Below are positions 23,301 to 34,492 of a stretch of DNA of 64,000 nucleotides, in pieces. Source of the DNA: Cylindrobasidium torrendii FP15055 ss-10 (Eukaryota > Basidiomycota > Agaricomycetes > Agaricales > Physalacriaceae); the NCBI GenBank assembly GCA_000934385.1, contig KN880477.1, forward strand, positions 62,001 to 126,000. The letters are read 5' to 3'. The position numbers and the translations under genes are program-made. The notes under the pieces are model-generated. The model saw only the letters and a list, made by a program, of their open reading frames with translations, searched no databases and was not told the origin of the DNA. Numbering within the stretch: the first letter of the stretch is position 1; every line of letters begins with the position of its first letter.

Positions 23301-24698
23301 GGCGAGACTTATCCTCGCAGTCCTGTTTTCGCAGTTTGACACAATGTCATTGGAGGCCACTGCAGACAATAAAGCGATTGTGGAAGACGCACGGTTAGAC
23401 ATTCCGCTTCATCTATCTATCATGAACTACTTCTTTTCGGTACACGTCGAACCTCTTGTGGACACGTCTATAGGCACAGCGGCTTCTCTCCATTCGCATC
23501 TCGTCACCGACCCTCACGCGTCTGCCAATATGGGCTTGATGCACACCTGTATAGAGTTGGTTGTCCAATATCTCGAAGCAAAGTCATTCGACCTTAACCA
23601 CGTACATGCGCCTCTAATCCTATTCCAAACCCTCTGCCACGCATTCCATGTTGACCCAGACTGGCCTGGCTCAGAGCGCGCGGCAAACATACGCACCATG
23701 GTCATAGACGCCTGCTTCGACATGTTCACCGCCGAATGTAATCGCAGTTTATTCACCGCTACGAATTCAGATATCTGGTGCAGCGCAGACCTACTTGAAT
23801 GTTTATCGACAGCATCGTTTGGACGAAACCGAAAGAGGAAGCAGGAGGCGGGCGTGTTGGATACTTTAGAGCCCAAGACGAAGCTCATCGGCCTGCTCAT
23901 GGCCATTCTCACTAGAGGCTGCAACCTCGGTGTGGCCGACGCGTTTGTGGCAATCAGAGAACACGACATATTCAGCTCCCTTGCCCCGAAATGCCGCTCG
24001 ACACTCCAGGACCCACATGTCGCCTCGGCGGTCGCAAGTTACGTGCAAAACGTCTCGTGGGACTCGCAGGAGGACGTGGACTACATCCACAATAACGTTG
24101 AGCTACTGTTCGGTATCACCTTGATTCTTTCGATTGCACCAGCGCTACGTGATGATAGGAAGGCGTTGAAGGTGATAGTGCAGATTTCCCCCAGTCACGA
24201 AAATTGGAGGGTTTGTCGGGCGATGCTCAAGAGCTTCCATGCGGAGCTGGATAGTGCCTCATACGCAGACCCTCTGTTCGAACCGTTTAGACGATGGATA
24301 GCGGGGTCGGCGGCGCTGACGGTAGGCAAAGCTAGAAAGGCACTCGTGGTCGCCTCTCAGGAGCTGGATCGATTCTTTGAAGGAGAGGGTGTGCGGCAAG
24401 ACGAAGGGAGACGGAGGCCAACGCCTGTGCGTAGTATGCATCACCCTCATTTTGTGCTTCGCTCATTCATTGGCGCCAGGCCGACGCTTTCTTGGCTCTC
24501 TCAAAAATCAACACTAATACTGAGGTGTTTAAAACACTGCTCAAGTCACCGCCTGCTGTGTACTCGGCAACACACTCGCGTGCATCGTCCCCCATACCGC
24601 CTACACCGGATCCAACGACTGGTACATCACCTGGCGAGGGACTGGGTTTGTTGGCTGTACCTAGCAGTGACTCCCGTTTGGTTTTATACAATAGATAA
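20301..24698 (+). CDS. DUF6535-type membrane protein with long disordered N-terminus
   Basis: Exons 20301-20313, 20361-21701, 21757-21920, 21973-24426 and 24480-24698 sum to 4191 nt (1396 residues). Residues ~1-450 are disordered and Ser/Pro-rich, with a polyserine run near residue 335. From ~460 the agaricomycete DUF6535 block begins (MPDPVYEEMGPHARLWRVYLDE). It continues with AGLFSAVVTTFVAQTSQDLQ, a hydrophobic segment WFVSLALSLTTALLSVLVKQW, and a third, VPLIVGLLPVLMHAAVAIFFGG, with a fourth near HHVIAGVTGGIAGS. Residues ~620-1330 are a helical, mostly cytosolic region without recognised motifs. DUF6535 proteins are abundant in mushrooms and their function is unknown. The last exon encodes a T/P/S-rich tail. 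Confidence 0.88.
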
Positions 24699-24803
24699 AG
24701 AATCTCTTTGTATTTTCCGACCATTTGGAGGAGCGTTTCCATGTCCTTGCACTTTGCACACAGCGAGCATCTGAGTGTATTTCTGCAAAATGCAGGACAG
24801 TTA

Positions 24804-24875
24804 TCTTTGCTAGTATATCGGTTAGTACACGCGCCTGTCACGCGCGAAAGCTGGGTTCGACTCCCAGGCAGAGAG
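24804..24875 (+). tRNA. tRNA-Asp (GTC), intronless
   Basis: All four stems fold. The acceptor TCTTTGC pairs with GCAGAGA (one G-T pair), the D stem is GTAT/GTAC, the anticodon stem CGCGC/GCGCG carries loop CTGTCAC with anticodon GTC, and the T stem is CTGGG/CCCAG with TTCGACT. The discriminator base is G, as in other tRNA-Asp. A TTTT run directly after position 24876 can act as a Pol III terminator. It lies just downstream of the DUF6535 gene, and an identical copy is at 35684-35755. Confidence 0.93.
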
Positions 24876-25153
24876 ATTTTGATCGAGTGCATCACGAACG
24901 CATCGTTTTGAGCGGGTGATGTGCTAAGTGCTTACGTCGTACGCCTTCTTCAAGCTTGAAGCAGGTGCAACTGACGCTTACCAAGACTATAGTCATCTTC
25001 TTTCAATTTTAATTGGCAATATGGGGGTTTGATGCAGCACCGAATTCAAGCATTTCAACGTTCAATTACAATAAACCATGCTAAATCATGACCTTTTTGA
25101 TAAATAAGAACTCTGGTTCTACTTGGACCAACAGAGGACGAAATTAAATACGA

Positions 25154-25953
25154 TTACAGACCGTAAATGTCAGCGAAGGGATCGTAGGATGAGTTCGTCA
25201 CACGCTCGTACTCCATCTGGTTCACCACAATCTCCGTAGCATTCTCCCCATACACGTCTGCAATGAAAGCCAGCGTACCATCGATTCCAGCACTGACGCC
25301 CGAAGTAGAGTATATGTTACCATCGACAACCCAGCGCGCGTGGGTGATCCAGTTAACCTTCGGTCCCCATTTTGCCACCCATGCAAACGAGGCCTTGTTG
25401 GTCGTTGCGTTGCGCCCGTCGAGAACACCTGCACGCGCAGCGATGGATGCGCCGGTGCAGACAGTGATCAGGTACTGCAGGTGCGGGTAGGTGTTGGCAA
25501 CAAATCCGACGGTCTGCTCGAACTCGGCCGTGGTCGACCATGTACCAACGCCACCGGGAATGAGGAGAACGTCGAGGTCCTCTGGCGGGTTGTCGAATGT
25601 GTGCGTTGGAATGATGGTCTGCGAAAAGTTCGAGTTCATGGGATTCTGGCCTTCGGGGACTGGCATGACAGCGGGAACGGCCCTGGTGCTGACCGGGTCA
25701 AGCGTGTTGGCGATGACGGCGAGGTTCATGGGGAACTGCAGCGCGAGGAAGTTCAGGGCGTCGTAGGAGCCAAAGACGTCGAGAGCTTGGAAAGCTGGGA
25801 AGACAACAATGCCAAAGTTCACGGGAAGTGTATCTATGCGGACTTGTCAGTGAAAATGTTACGTCTCGAAAAGCTCTTGAGCTCACCGTTCTGTGCATGG
25901 GCAAGCCCGGCAAGAGAGAAAAGTACCGCGGAAATGCTAAGCACACACTTCAT
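25154..25953 (-). CDS. Secreted DJ-1/PfpI (ThiJ) family protein
   Basis: Exon 1 is 25887-25953 and exon 2 is 25154-25833, 747 nt (248 residues), separated by a 53-nt intron. The N-terminus MKCVLSISAVLFSLAGLAHAQ is a classical signal peptide. The domain follows: VNFGIVVFPAFQALDVFGSYDALN, DVLLIPGGVGTW, and the nucleophile elbow TVCTGASIAARAG with its Cys. The family includes isonitrile hydratases and type-1 glutamine-amidotransferase-like enzymes; the activity of the fungal secreted branch is not defined. The next gene downstream in transcription is the DUF6535/tRNA group on the other strand, so the two transcripts converge. Confidence 0.9.
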
Positions 25954-26624
25954 GGATGGTTGGAGTGATTGATGAAGACGGAGTGGTTCTCGCCAGCCTA
26001 TATACTACTTAAAATTTCACGTCGTAAGACATGTTCCTGCTGCATAGCTAACGCATTTATTTCTAACCAGATTGCATAAGCGTAAGCAGCTCGACTGAGA
26101 AATCGCTGAACAATCGCAGAACAATGGCTAAAGGCTCATAGTGAGCCACAGGCTCGATTGCGTAAACGTAATATACAATTGAGTTGCCAGATCCGGTAAG
26201 CACTCCGGATGGAAATGGAAGTCTTCGAACGATGTCACAAGCTTTACTCAATCCCGCATACGACGCTCGGTGTGACTTACCATGAGGGTACGAGCGAAAA
26301 GTGTCTATAATTGGCCTTGGGCAGGTAGTTGAACACTTTAGTCAGCCACCAGCCGCGTTGCTCACGTAGATCGGCAGCTCAATTTGAGCGTCGAACCCAG
26401 TCAACACTTCGGAGTGCTTGCCAAATTGGGCCGGCATTGAAAAATCGAAGCGAGCAATGCCTCCTGCTCAGTACGGCTCTGCAGAGAAATGTAGATTCTC
26501 AGTGTCTGATGTAACTCGAATTCCCCATGGTCCTCGGGAGTCACAAGTACATACTACTTAGACCGAAGGGTGCACCCAAGATTGAAGTATTCAATGAATC
26601 ACAATAGTACAAATACAGTTACAT
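25954..26624. other. Intergenic region with short imperfect direct repeats
   Basis: Lies between the 3' end of the GMC gene and the start of the DJ-1 gene. It holds an imperfect direct repeat, GATTGCATAAGCGTAA near 26,071 and GATTGCGTAAACGTAA near 26,158. No gene is seen. Confidence 0.4.
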
Positions 26625-29363
26625 CTAGGCAGAACGTGCAAGTTCTTCGAAGATAATCAGGAAAGCCTTCTCAGCAATAGCAATGGTCGTCGAATACGTG
26701 TTCTAAAAGTGAAGAGTCAGTGTGAATGACGAATGCCTCAAGGTGTAAACACGCACAGCGTTTACATTCGAAGGGAGTATGGATAAATCTGGCACCATCA
26801 ATCGCGGAAAAATTCAGCTTGAGCTTAATGTCACGTACCTGCGACCTTCAGCTTGTGTGTACCATATACATTGAGCTTTGAGTCAAGGATGCCCCCGTCC
26901 GCTCTTAGCTTCATTGGCACGGTTCCTTGCTTCATGGAATTAGCAATGTCGAAACTCGCTGTGGGTAACGACCAAACTTACAGAGTGCCATGTTGTTCCT
27001 ACTATATACCAGACAACCGTCAGAAACGCAACGTTTTAAGAAGTCAAAAAAGAATCGACCGACATACCAATAGCGCGCAGATATTCGTCTATAGCCGCGT
27101 CATCTTCAGAGCTATAGGAAAGTGTGGAAGCATTGATAGCAACAGGCATCGTCTCATTCAATGCGCTGGAAAACAAAGGCCCTCCTAATGCGCCTCGGTA
27201 TGAAGGCATGCGTCGGGCGAGCTCCCGTCCTTTCTTGTAGCTCCATCGCATGACTTGGATATCGGAAATACTGCACGGCATGCTTCAGCAGCAGTAGAGG
27301 GTTAAAAATCGTGAAGAGCGACGCACTCGGATAAAAACCCGGTATTGAAGCGGGGTGCGGCGTAGGCGTCGTCTTTGGATGATATATGAACATAACCTGT
27401 TCCAACCGGATATCCCTTTGGGCGTCGGGTTCAGCTTCATTCAAAGGGCAATCCAAATAAGTAGGGAGAATGATATTCACCATGATTACGCCCATTGCCA
27501 GATAGTTTGCGACGGGTAAACCAGTCTGACTGCCAGGAAGCCTAGTACACAGATAGTGACCTCAGTATGAGCGACGGTTATTGCCAGACGCAACATACCC
27601 TCCTATAGGTACGAACGTAAAAACCGGTTTATCCGCTTTATCGGCATAGTCGCGTTCCCAAACAGTCCTGAACTCTTGCCCAATCTCGTCTACCTCATTC
27701 TCCGTGGGACGAAGTTTTAAGATGGCGTCTACACCGCTGTGTTACGGCATACGGACTAAGCAGTGTTTCGACAGCGAGAGGGGAGCACTTACGTTGCAGC
27801 TACAGGGCCAGTCCTGTTCGCGTCCCACTGCTCGAGACCAGCTGGACAGAGTTTTTAGCGCCATGCAATGGGCGTGGGAATGAAACCATACCGGTCCATG
27901 CATCCTGTTCTCCTCGAAACAGAGCATCCATCGTTCTCGTTCCTTCAGCCATGACGTAGGGCGGGTTTATCAAGAGATGGTCTTCACAGGACGTCAGTGA
28001 ACCCCGCTGGAACTCGAATCCGGTAGGGATGACGAACCGCGATAGGTGTTTCCAACAGGCAGGTCTGCCACCGTCGAAATGCCCAGCGGTTCAAGGACAG
28101 AACTCGAGCCAACGCCAGACCGTTCGAGGATAAGTGGTGTCCCCATGGCTCCTGCGCTCACGACAACGAGTTTTGTGGCCCTCACTGTCTGTGTTGCCCT
28201 AGAATAGCTCGGGAAGACGTGCTTGTCCCATACAAACTCGACGCCTGTTGCCGTGGTATTCCTGACAGCAAACGATCAACCTTACTAGCTGATGTGGGAG
28301 GAACGGACAGACACTCACTCGAATGTCACTCGGACAACGCGCGAGCCGTGTGAGATAACCAGGTTAGGATTTGTCTCTTCGGGGTAGAGATAGTGGTGCT
28401 TTCCAGAATGATCATTTCAGCTGAAATGACATGAAAGTGTGACACATACCGCAGCGTCTGACCGAGTACCATCGAGCCCTATCCATCTACGAAGTAGTGT
28501 CAGCGGGGATCCACCAAAAGGTTAGTTTCCCACTAACTTGGGAGCTTTCTGTAGCAAAGGACGATGAGTTTCCTTCCGACAAAGTCGCTCGCAAAACTCA
28601 CATGAAAGACATTAATCGACTTCTCGCTGAAGTCGTTCCCCTCATTCGCCAATGGGCGGCCAACTTCGAACTGGGGCCCGACTTCCAAAAATTGTGTTCC
28701 CACATCGGTCTGAAATCCGCCGTACGACACCTTGAGGGGACCAGAGAATCCATGTGTGCTAATATTCGAAGGATTGTCGATTTCGTACGTCTCAGCCTGT
28801 GAACCCATTCAGCCGCGTGACACTTTGAGGGACCATTGAGGAAGCGCACCGCGATGAGAAGGGGTATTAACGCGTCGGAGCCCCAGCCGGTGTTGTTGTA
28901 CTCCGTGGCCCAGGCATCGAAGTCCGAGGCAGAGGGGCGGTTGTAGTACATAAAGTTCACAGACGATCCTTTGAGTTCAAGTTAACAATCAAATTGACCG
29001 GGAATGTACGACTTCGAACGCACCTCCGCCGATGCAACTCCCCGTAGCAACAACGGCCCTCCTTCCTCCAAGGTCTGCACTCGGCTCGGCTACATAGAAG
29101 TGCTCTGAGGTACTGTACGGCGCAAGATGCGTCGTGTAGCGCCCAGGCTGGATGTGTTCGAGTTTCTCCCTAGTGGATGTACCCGCCTCGAGCACAAGTA
29201 TCTTCAGGTCGGGAGCCGCTTTCGAGAGGCGTGCAGCGATTATGCTAGCTGCCGTACCTCCGCCAGCAAATATCACATCGTATTCTGGAGCGATAGAGAC
29301 GCGTGGTTCCAGAGAAAGGGCGGAATGCCCGAGGGAGGCTAGGATGAATGAAAGAAAGAGCAT
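26625..29363 (-). CDS. GMC oxidoreductase (aryl-alcohol-oxidase-like flavoprotein)
   Basis: A multi-exon gene with many introns of 45-65 nt. I chose the ATG at 29363 because it starts a signal peptide (MLFLSFILASLGHSALS); the stop is at 26625-26627. The FAD site is YDVIFAGGGTAASIIAARLS, then ILVLEAG; exon 1 ends at 29024 in the GMC signature ATGSCIGGGS. Further blocks are YYNRPSASDFDAWA, AETYEIDNPS, and the second GMC signature SAGAMGTPLILERSGVG at about 28,120-28,180. The C-terminus has TTWHS, SKLNVYGTHKLKVADLSI and NANTYSTTIAIAEKA. These enzymes oxidise alcohols outside the cell and make H2O2, usually for lignocellulose decay. The catalytic pair appears to be His (WHS) and Asn (ANTY). I did not phase every exon. 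Confidence 0.85.
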
Positions 29364-30245
29364 GGAGAAGTATGCTGTGTGTCCCAAGTGGTTTGGCACT
29401 CTTTTTATATATGTATCGGTTTGAATAGGTGGACGGGATAGAGCGAGCACCGAACCATGTTTGCTTTCAGCCATCTTGAACACCAAAATTCTACAAATGG
29501 GTTCTTGTGTGCTTCTGTCGCTGGAAGATATCCTGAAGGCGCTGCTAGTCAGGACGCAGAATAGCAATATAATAAGCTTTCGCTCTAAACTCCGCTGATC
29601 CCAGGCCCACACAAAAGCTAAACATCCAAGCGGCTATCCTGCGCTTATAATCGCCATAGCCAGGGAAGAATAAGACATGTAGGCACGTACGAGTAGGCAC
29701 GGAAACTCGGAAAGATATCGCCCGAGCACTGGATGAGGGACGGCAGCGAACACGATCAACTTTCCAGAGAAGTGCAGCCACAACAGGGCACCGGAAGGTC
29801 TGAAGCTGGTCGTTTGCATGGAGAATTCATTGTCACCTGAGATGATGGTAAGAAACAAGGCGGATAGAGCCGGGTATCGCGATCGCTGACAATGCTTTGA
29901 TCGCGACACGCGTGTTGCCATTGTACTAGTTACTGAGTTAGTGAACGTCTGCTATCGAGATAATCGAATAGATTTCCGTCAGATACAAGGAACTTACCTT
30001 GTTTAGATCTCTCAAAGAGTGCCTGTATAGCTGTGTACGTTCCTATCTCATCAAGTCCCGATCGTATACTTAGCTGAGTTACAGCTATAAAAGAAGCTCC
30101 ATGATATGTACCATTTCCCATTGGAGTAAAAGCGTTTCGCTTCTGATATACTGTAAAGTCCACTACATTGTTTTGTAAATATCCCAAGTCCTTGCTGTAA
30201 ATCCAAACAGAAACATTCAAAAATTGTCGTCCAATCCGGCTCCCA
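29364..30245. other. Intergenic region, about 0.9 kb
   Basis: Promoter of the GMC gene and 3' flank of the bZIP gene. A 108-codon minus-strand frame (29930-30256) overlaps the bZIP stop codon but has no recognisable composition. Confidence 0.4.
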
Positions 30246-30968
30246 TCACATCTCATATCCTGGGGGACTCTCTATCCCGTTTCTCTCCATCACCCCCTCC
30301 ATAAGATCAACATACGCCTTCCATTTCGTAACCTCAGTGCTCAGGGAAGTAATCTGTTGCTGTAGACCTTCGACGTAATCCCTGCGTCTTTGCCTTGACT
30401 TGTGCGCAGCGACCCTGTTGCGTGCACGGCGCTGCAGGATGCGCGCCTCTTCTGTCGAAGGGACACTGCTTTCTTCCCCTTCCGGAGAGGACGTAGATGC
30501 GCTCAGGTTGGAACGAGGCGAAGCACTGGGAGTTGTTCCTTTGAGACGGTCACGGTGGTGGCGTGGTGACGCCTGTACACTTTCGTGGCTTGGAGTTGTC
30601 CCAGCGGTGACCACGGGAGAGTTATTACACACAGTCGTAGGGGGTGTGGGTGTGAATGAGGACGCTGAAGCGTCATTCGACAACAAGACATGGTCCTCTC
30701 TGACGCCTGGCTGACTGCTCGATGTGAACCATGTACTAGGCATGTCCTCGTAAGAGACAGTGTCAAATACAGCTGATCGTAGAGTGAACATATTCTCGAG
30801 ACCGTCCAGCTCGTCTAGGTCCAGCGAGTCGGGCACCACGTACGGTTTGGACGCGTAGTTAGATTGTTGCGTTGAGGTGCCACTGGAAGTAGACGCTACC
30901 GCTTGTTGTCCATTGGGCTGAGTGTGGCTTGTATCCATTCGTCCAGAGATAGACAGCGAACTCATCAT
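30246..30968 (-). CDS. bZIP transcription factor
   Basis: A single exon of 240 codons including no intron signals. Residues ~1-165 are Ser/Thr/Pro-rich with an acidic stretch (DSLDLDELDGLENMF) that could be an activation region. The basic region is at about 176-200: EEARILQRRARNRVAAHKSRQ, with the N-x2-AA-x2-SR core. It is followed by a short zipper (YVEGLQQQITSLSTEVTKWKAYVDLMEGVM). It therefore binds DNA as a dimer. The subfamily cannot be named with confidence; the NRVAA core is shared with Hac1/XBP1-like factors, but the rest is not diagnostic. The gap upstream is unusually long (1.5 kb). Confidence 0.9.
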   Translation of the reverse strand: MMSSLSISGRMDTSHTQPNGQQAVASTSSGTSTQQSNYASKPYVVPDSLDLDELDGLENMFTLRSAVFDTVSYEDMPSTWFTSSSQPGVREDHVLLSNDASASSFTPTPPTTVCNNSPVVTAGTTPSHESVQASPRHHRDRLKGTTPSASPRSNLSASTSSPEGEESSVPSTEEARILQRRARNRVAAHKSRQRRRDYVEGLQQQITSLSTEVTKWKAYVDLMEGVMERNGIESPPGYEM

Positions 30969-32453
30969 GCCAGTTCCAAGTGTTCAAATCGTGACGGGGG
31001 CTTGAACGTGCATGAGAGCGCGAGAGGGGTGCCCTTTTATCGTACGCCGCCACTGGGTACAGCTACCGGGATTCTAGGGCACCGAGAACTGTTATTGACT
31101 CCAATCGCTATGTGCCGCGTATCCTCCATACCTGTCGACATGTGAACTTCCAGCGAAGCTCGCGACAACGAGAGTGGACAATAACTCACTGTGAGAACAG
31201 CCACAAAGAAGTTCTGTGGCTGCGAGTCTCTAGGTAACAGTTGATTGTCTAGGCAGAAAGAAGATGAGTGAGAACAGCACAATAGGAAGAGAGGCAGTCG
31301 ACTAGCCGCGGCATGAGGTATAACTGAGTTACTTGCCATCGAACAGCCCGGGATGGCTGTAGCATGCATGGAATAGAACTACGCATGAACAAAGAATCCT
31401 AGAATGCTCAGCCATTTCTGAATCACTGTGCGTTGAACTTGGCAGTGAGGAGTGACTCCTCGGTGACTGTGGCGCAGTACACTCGAAGCATCTGAAAGAA
31501 AATATACTATACCAAGTCACAATCACCATTCCTACTGAATTTCAATGCATTGGTTTAAACTCTTAGGACTCAGATTATGCTGGACCATGCATTGGTCGCA
31601 AGGCGGCATACAAGCTTGAATGAATGATACCGTTAGCTTCAGCCTTCCCACGCCATTGCGCATTGTATAGCTAGACTGGTATCGCCTCGGAGGCAGCATA
31701 TGCTTTGCTGAGTCGTTCTACAAGTGTTGTGTGTCTTTGGGAGTCACTTTTTGAACGAAGTCAACAGGCTAACAATGGGTTTTTTATTTACTACTGATTG
31801 CTTACTCCAGTCCGGGCGTATTTGGGGCGTATTCCGAATTCCTATGCACGTCGGCACCGCTAAGTGCATGCTATCGTCCCTGAGACGGTCCCTGAGGGCG
31901 CTTCAACACAGCTACTACTGAACCGCTTTGGTTCAGTACCTCACTCAAACTAATTAATCTCCCAAAGTCCCGCCCAGGCGGTAAAGCGGCGAGTACCACG
32001 AACAATGCTTCAAACTGTATTCCATTTCAAATACTGAAGCTCTCCGTTTCCCAAAGACCCTACAGCAAACAAAAAACAATCCAGCAAGTTCCTCTAACAT
32101 TCAGTTGGATAAAAATGGGCGGGGGAAAGGGGGTATGATACCAAGAAAGAAACGATAGTAAATATGTCACCCAAAAGTAGTAATGGCATGGCACCGTAGG
32201 GCAGTGACAATATACGAATGCGCGGGTAGTGATGGGTTATGGTACCAAGAGTAGTGATGCCGCCAGAGGATAGGCTGTATGGTACCAAAGAGGTGTAGGA
32301 GGATATAGGTAGTACCAGGTCGGGAAGTACGGTACCACGGACACGGTAGACGAGAACGCATACATATACAGCTAATGTACAGACGAGAATAATCCAAGCA
32401 GATAGACAGCGAGTCCTAGGGTGAGACGGGATGGGGCGTAGGGAGAGTGGAAG
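30969..32453. other. Long intergenic region, 1.5 kb
   Basis: Between the start of the bZIP gene and the 3' end of the G-alpha gene. It should hold the bZIP promoter and perhaps a long leader. Segments near 32,100-32,340 carry several GGTACC-type repeats (GGTACCA at about 32,240, 32,281 and 32,331). I see no gene. Confidence 0.4.
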
Positions 32454-33656
32454 TTATAGCATGCCAGAATCTTGTAGTGCGTTTTGTAGGATCGTTTCCT
32501 TCACGACACTAAAGACAAAGCGAACATTCTCCGTATCCGTAGCTTGCGTGAGGCTGTGGCCTGGTTAGAAACAGAAGATCCGTGCGACGTGTGGACGCAC
32601 TGAGGATAGATGCGTAACCCCGCTCTGTTCTTCTTGAAGAAACGCCAGAGAATGTACTTTGCAGCTTTGTTGACATCGTTGCCGCCCTGGAAGTCGCGAA
32701 AGTCGGGGATGCCGCCCAGAGGGATTTTCTTGACCTTCTGCTTGAAGACGTCCTTCTTGTTGAGGAAAAGAACGATGGACGTGCGGAGGAACCAGCGCGA
32801 GTTGACGATGGACGAAAAGAGGGTGAGCGACTCGGCAAGGCGATTTGTGCAGGCTGGGTCCTCGGATGCAGGTAGATGTTGGTCGTATTCGGAGAGGGCT
32901 ACGCAGAAAATGATAGAGGTGACAGATTCGAACATATGGATCCACTTGCGGCGTTCGGATCGCTGACCGCCAACGTCGAACATATGGATATGCATCTGGC
33001 CGACGACGAAGCGGGTCTCGGTGATTGCGGTCGTCGACCAGCGCGCACGGAGAACGTCGGCCTCGGTTGGCCGGTATTTGGCAGACGAAATGCGGAGTAT
33101 CTCTGAGAAGAAGCTGGGGGAACGAGGTCAGAACAATAGAGAATGATAGGGAACGCCATACTAAGGTGCACTGTCCAGTAGATAGAACTGGCTTGGGCAA
33201 GCTTCCAGAATGCGTTGGATATCTTCGTCCGAGTAGAGAGAATGGATGAGGCGACCGAGGGCCTCTGTGGTGGTGTCCGGTGCGGCGCTCGTCATCGCCA
33301 ATATTTCGTTTGCAGCCGAGACGAGGTGTTGCTCGAGACCGACGGTCTCCTTGACCAGATCCGCCAACGCCTTTGCACTCTCTGCGACATTGCGCCAGAC
33401 GATGGGTCGCCAGGTGTCGAGCTCTGGTTTGGTGAAGCCCTGTTGGTGTATGATTTTCATCTGCTTGACTATTGTCGACTTTCCCGAGTCGGCGGCACCT
33501 AGGGCGAGATGAGCGGGGTACCACGACTGATACAGACGACGCACCGAGAAGGAGTATTTTGCATTCCGTCTTGAATTTCTTCCCGTCCTCGTCCAACTGT
33601 CTGTCTATCTGGGTCGATTCCGGCGATGCTCGTGGCGCTGACTGGCATATGCCCAT
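32454..33656 (-). CDS. Heterotrimeric G-protein alpha subunit with altered nucleotide-binding motifs
   Basis: Exons 33545-33656, 33162-33498, 32601-33113 and 32454-32553 sum to 1062 nt (353 residues), the standard G-alpha length. The N-terminus MGICQS has Gly2 for myristoylation and Cys4 for palmitoylation. The helical domain is present (residues ~60-175). G1 reads GAADSGKST where the family norm is GAGESGKST. Switch I is [12 protein letters not shown] (norm TTGI). G3 [12 protein letters not shown] keeps the catalytic Gln, and G4 is FLNKKD. G5 reads TQATDT (norm TCAT). The C-terminus is DSGML, without the Cys of pertussis-toxin-sensitive types. G-alpha relays receptor signals at the plasma membrane. 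The changes suggest a divergent, lineage-specific paralogue. Confidence 0.93.
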
Positions 33657-34492
33657 CCGTATTCGTTCCCAAAGCCAACGCAGACTGTAGGAGGCATTCA
33701 GGACATATCCTGGGCAAAAAAGCGCCTGGTCGTGATGGTGGGAAGGGGAGAGAGAGAATTGGCAGAAGTGGGCCTGAGAGATGCGTGTGCCGAGGCGCGT
33801 GACTATTAGTGTATATGTCAGGATTTGACGGCTGCTGATCGGAGTAAAACGACAGACTTGGAAACCGGCGTTCGTGAAGCAAAAAAAGTCGAAAGGACAG
33901 CGGAAATGGTCGTCGTCGTTCGTAGCAAAGCAACAACACCGCCAGAGCGGGTGAACTACGGCGTCTCGGACCGTCCCCCCGGCGTGATGGTAACTCTTTT
34001 CTGATTCATTAATGCAGAATGGAGATTTCATTTATCACCTTGGTACAGTCGCCGCCCTCGGCCTGTATTGCCAGAGTCTGCTCCGAGTCTACTCTACTTG
34101 ATGTGGCTTTTTCTGACTTTGTTCGCTTTGCTCTCATCACCTTCTACGCCGTTCCAAGGGACGGTTGATATTTTCTCACACATCCTGGTCGAAGTAATCT
34201 CCGCAACATCGTGACATGCTACCATTACCAGTATAGAGTGCACCTTGGACATGACCGGCGCAAAAGCAACATTTCCATGCTAGGCTAGTGCGCATCAGCC
34301 TTTTAAAGGCGCCAAATTTGCTCGTGTCTGTTCTTCTCAACTTCAGCACATCACTCGCTGGCTCAGAATCACTGACGCGCTCCAAGACACTCGACTGACT
34401 GACTGAGACGCGTCTTTCGGTCATCCGTGACATCACGCCAGCTTCGGAGGGCAAGCTATATAAGACATCCAGCCAATGACCTCAAACACATT
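33657..34492. other. Divergent promoter region
   Basis: Lies between the start of the G-alpha gene (-) and the start of the hemerythrin gene (+). It contains a GACT repeat at about 34,392-34,405 (CGACTGACTGACTGAG) and a CCAAT-like element just before the hemerythrin gene. No gene is seen. Confidence 0.5.
34457..34464 (+). promoter_or_regulatory. TATA box of the hemerythrin-like gene
   Basis: TATATAAG lies 29 bases before the ATG at 34493, so the leader would be very short if this box is used for that ATG. Confidence 0.5.

Noticed and set aside
29930..30256. A 108-codon minus-strand frame beyond the bZIP stop
   Set aside because: It overlaps the stop, shows no domain and starts inside the bZIP C-terminus; most likely 3' flank.
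32230..32340. GGTACC-type repeats as a possible regulatory array
   Set aside because: Only a few irregular copies are present, and they lie next to the 3' end of G-alpha; they look like chance sequence.
32565..34031. A 488-codon minus-strand frame across the G-alpha gene
   Set aside because: It is another frame of the same strand; the G-alpha exons with intact motifs explain the region.
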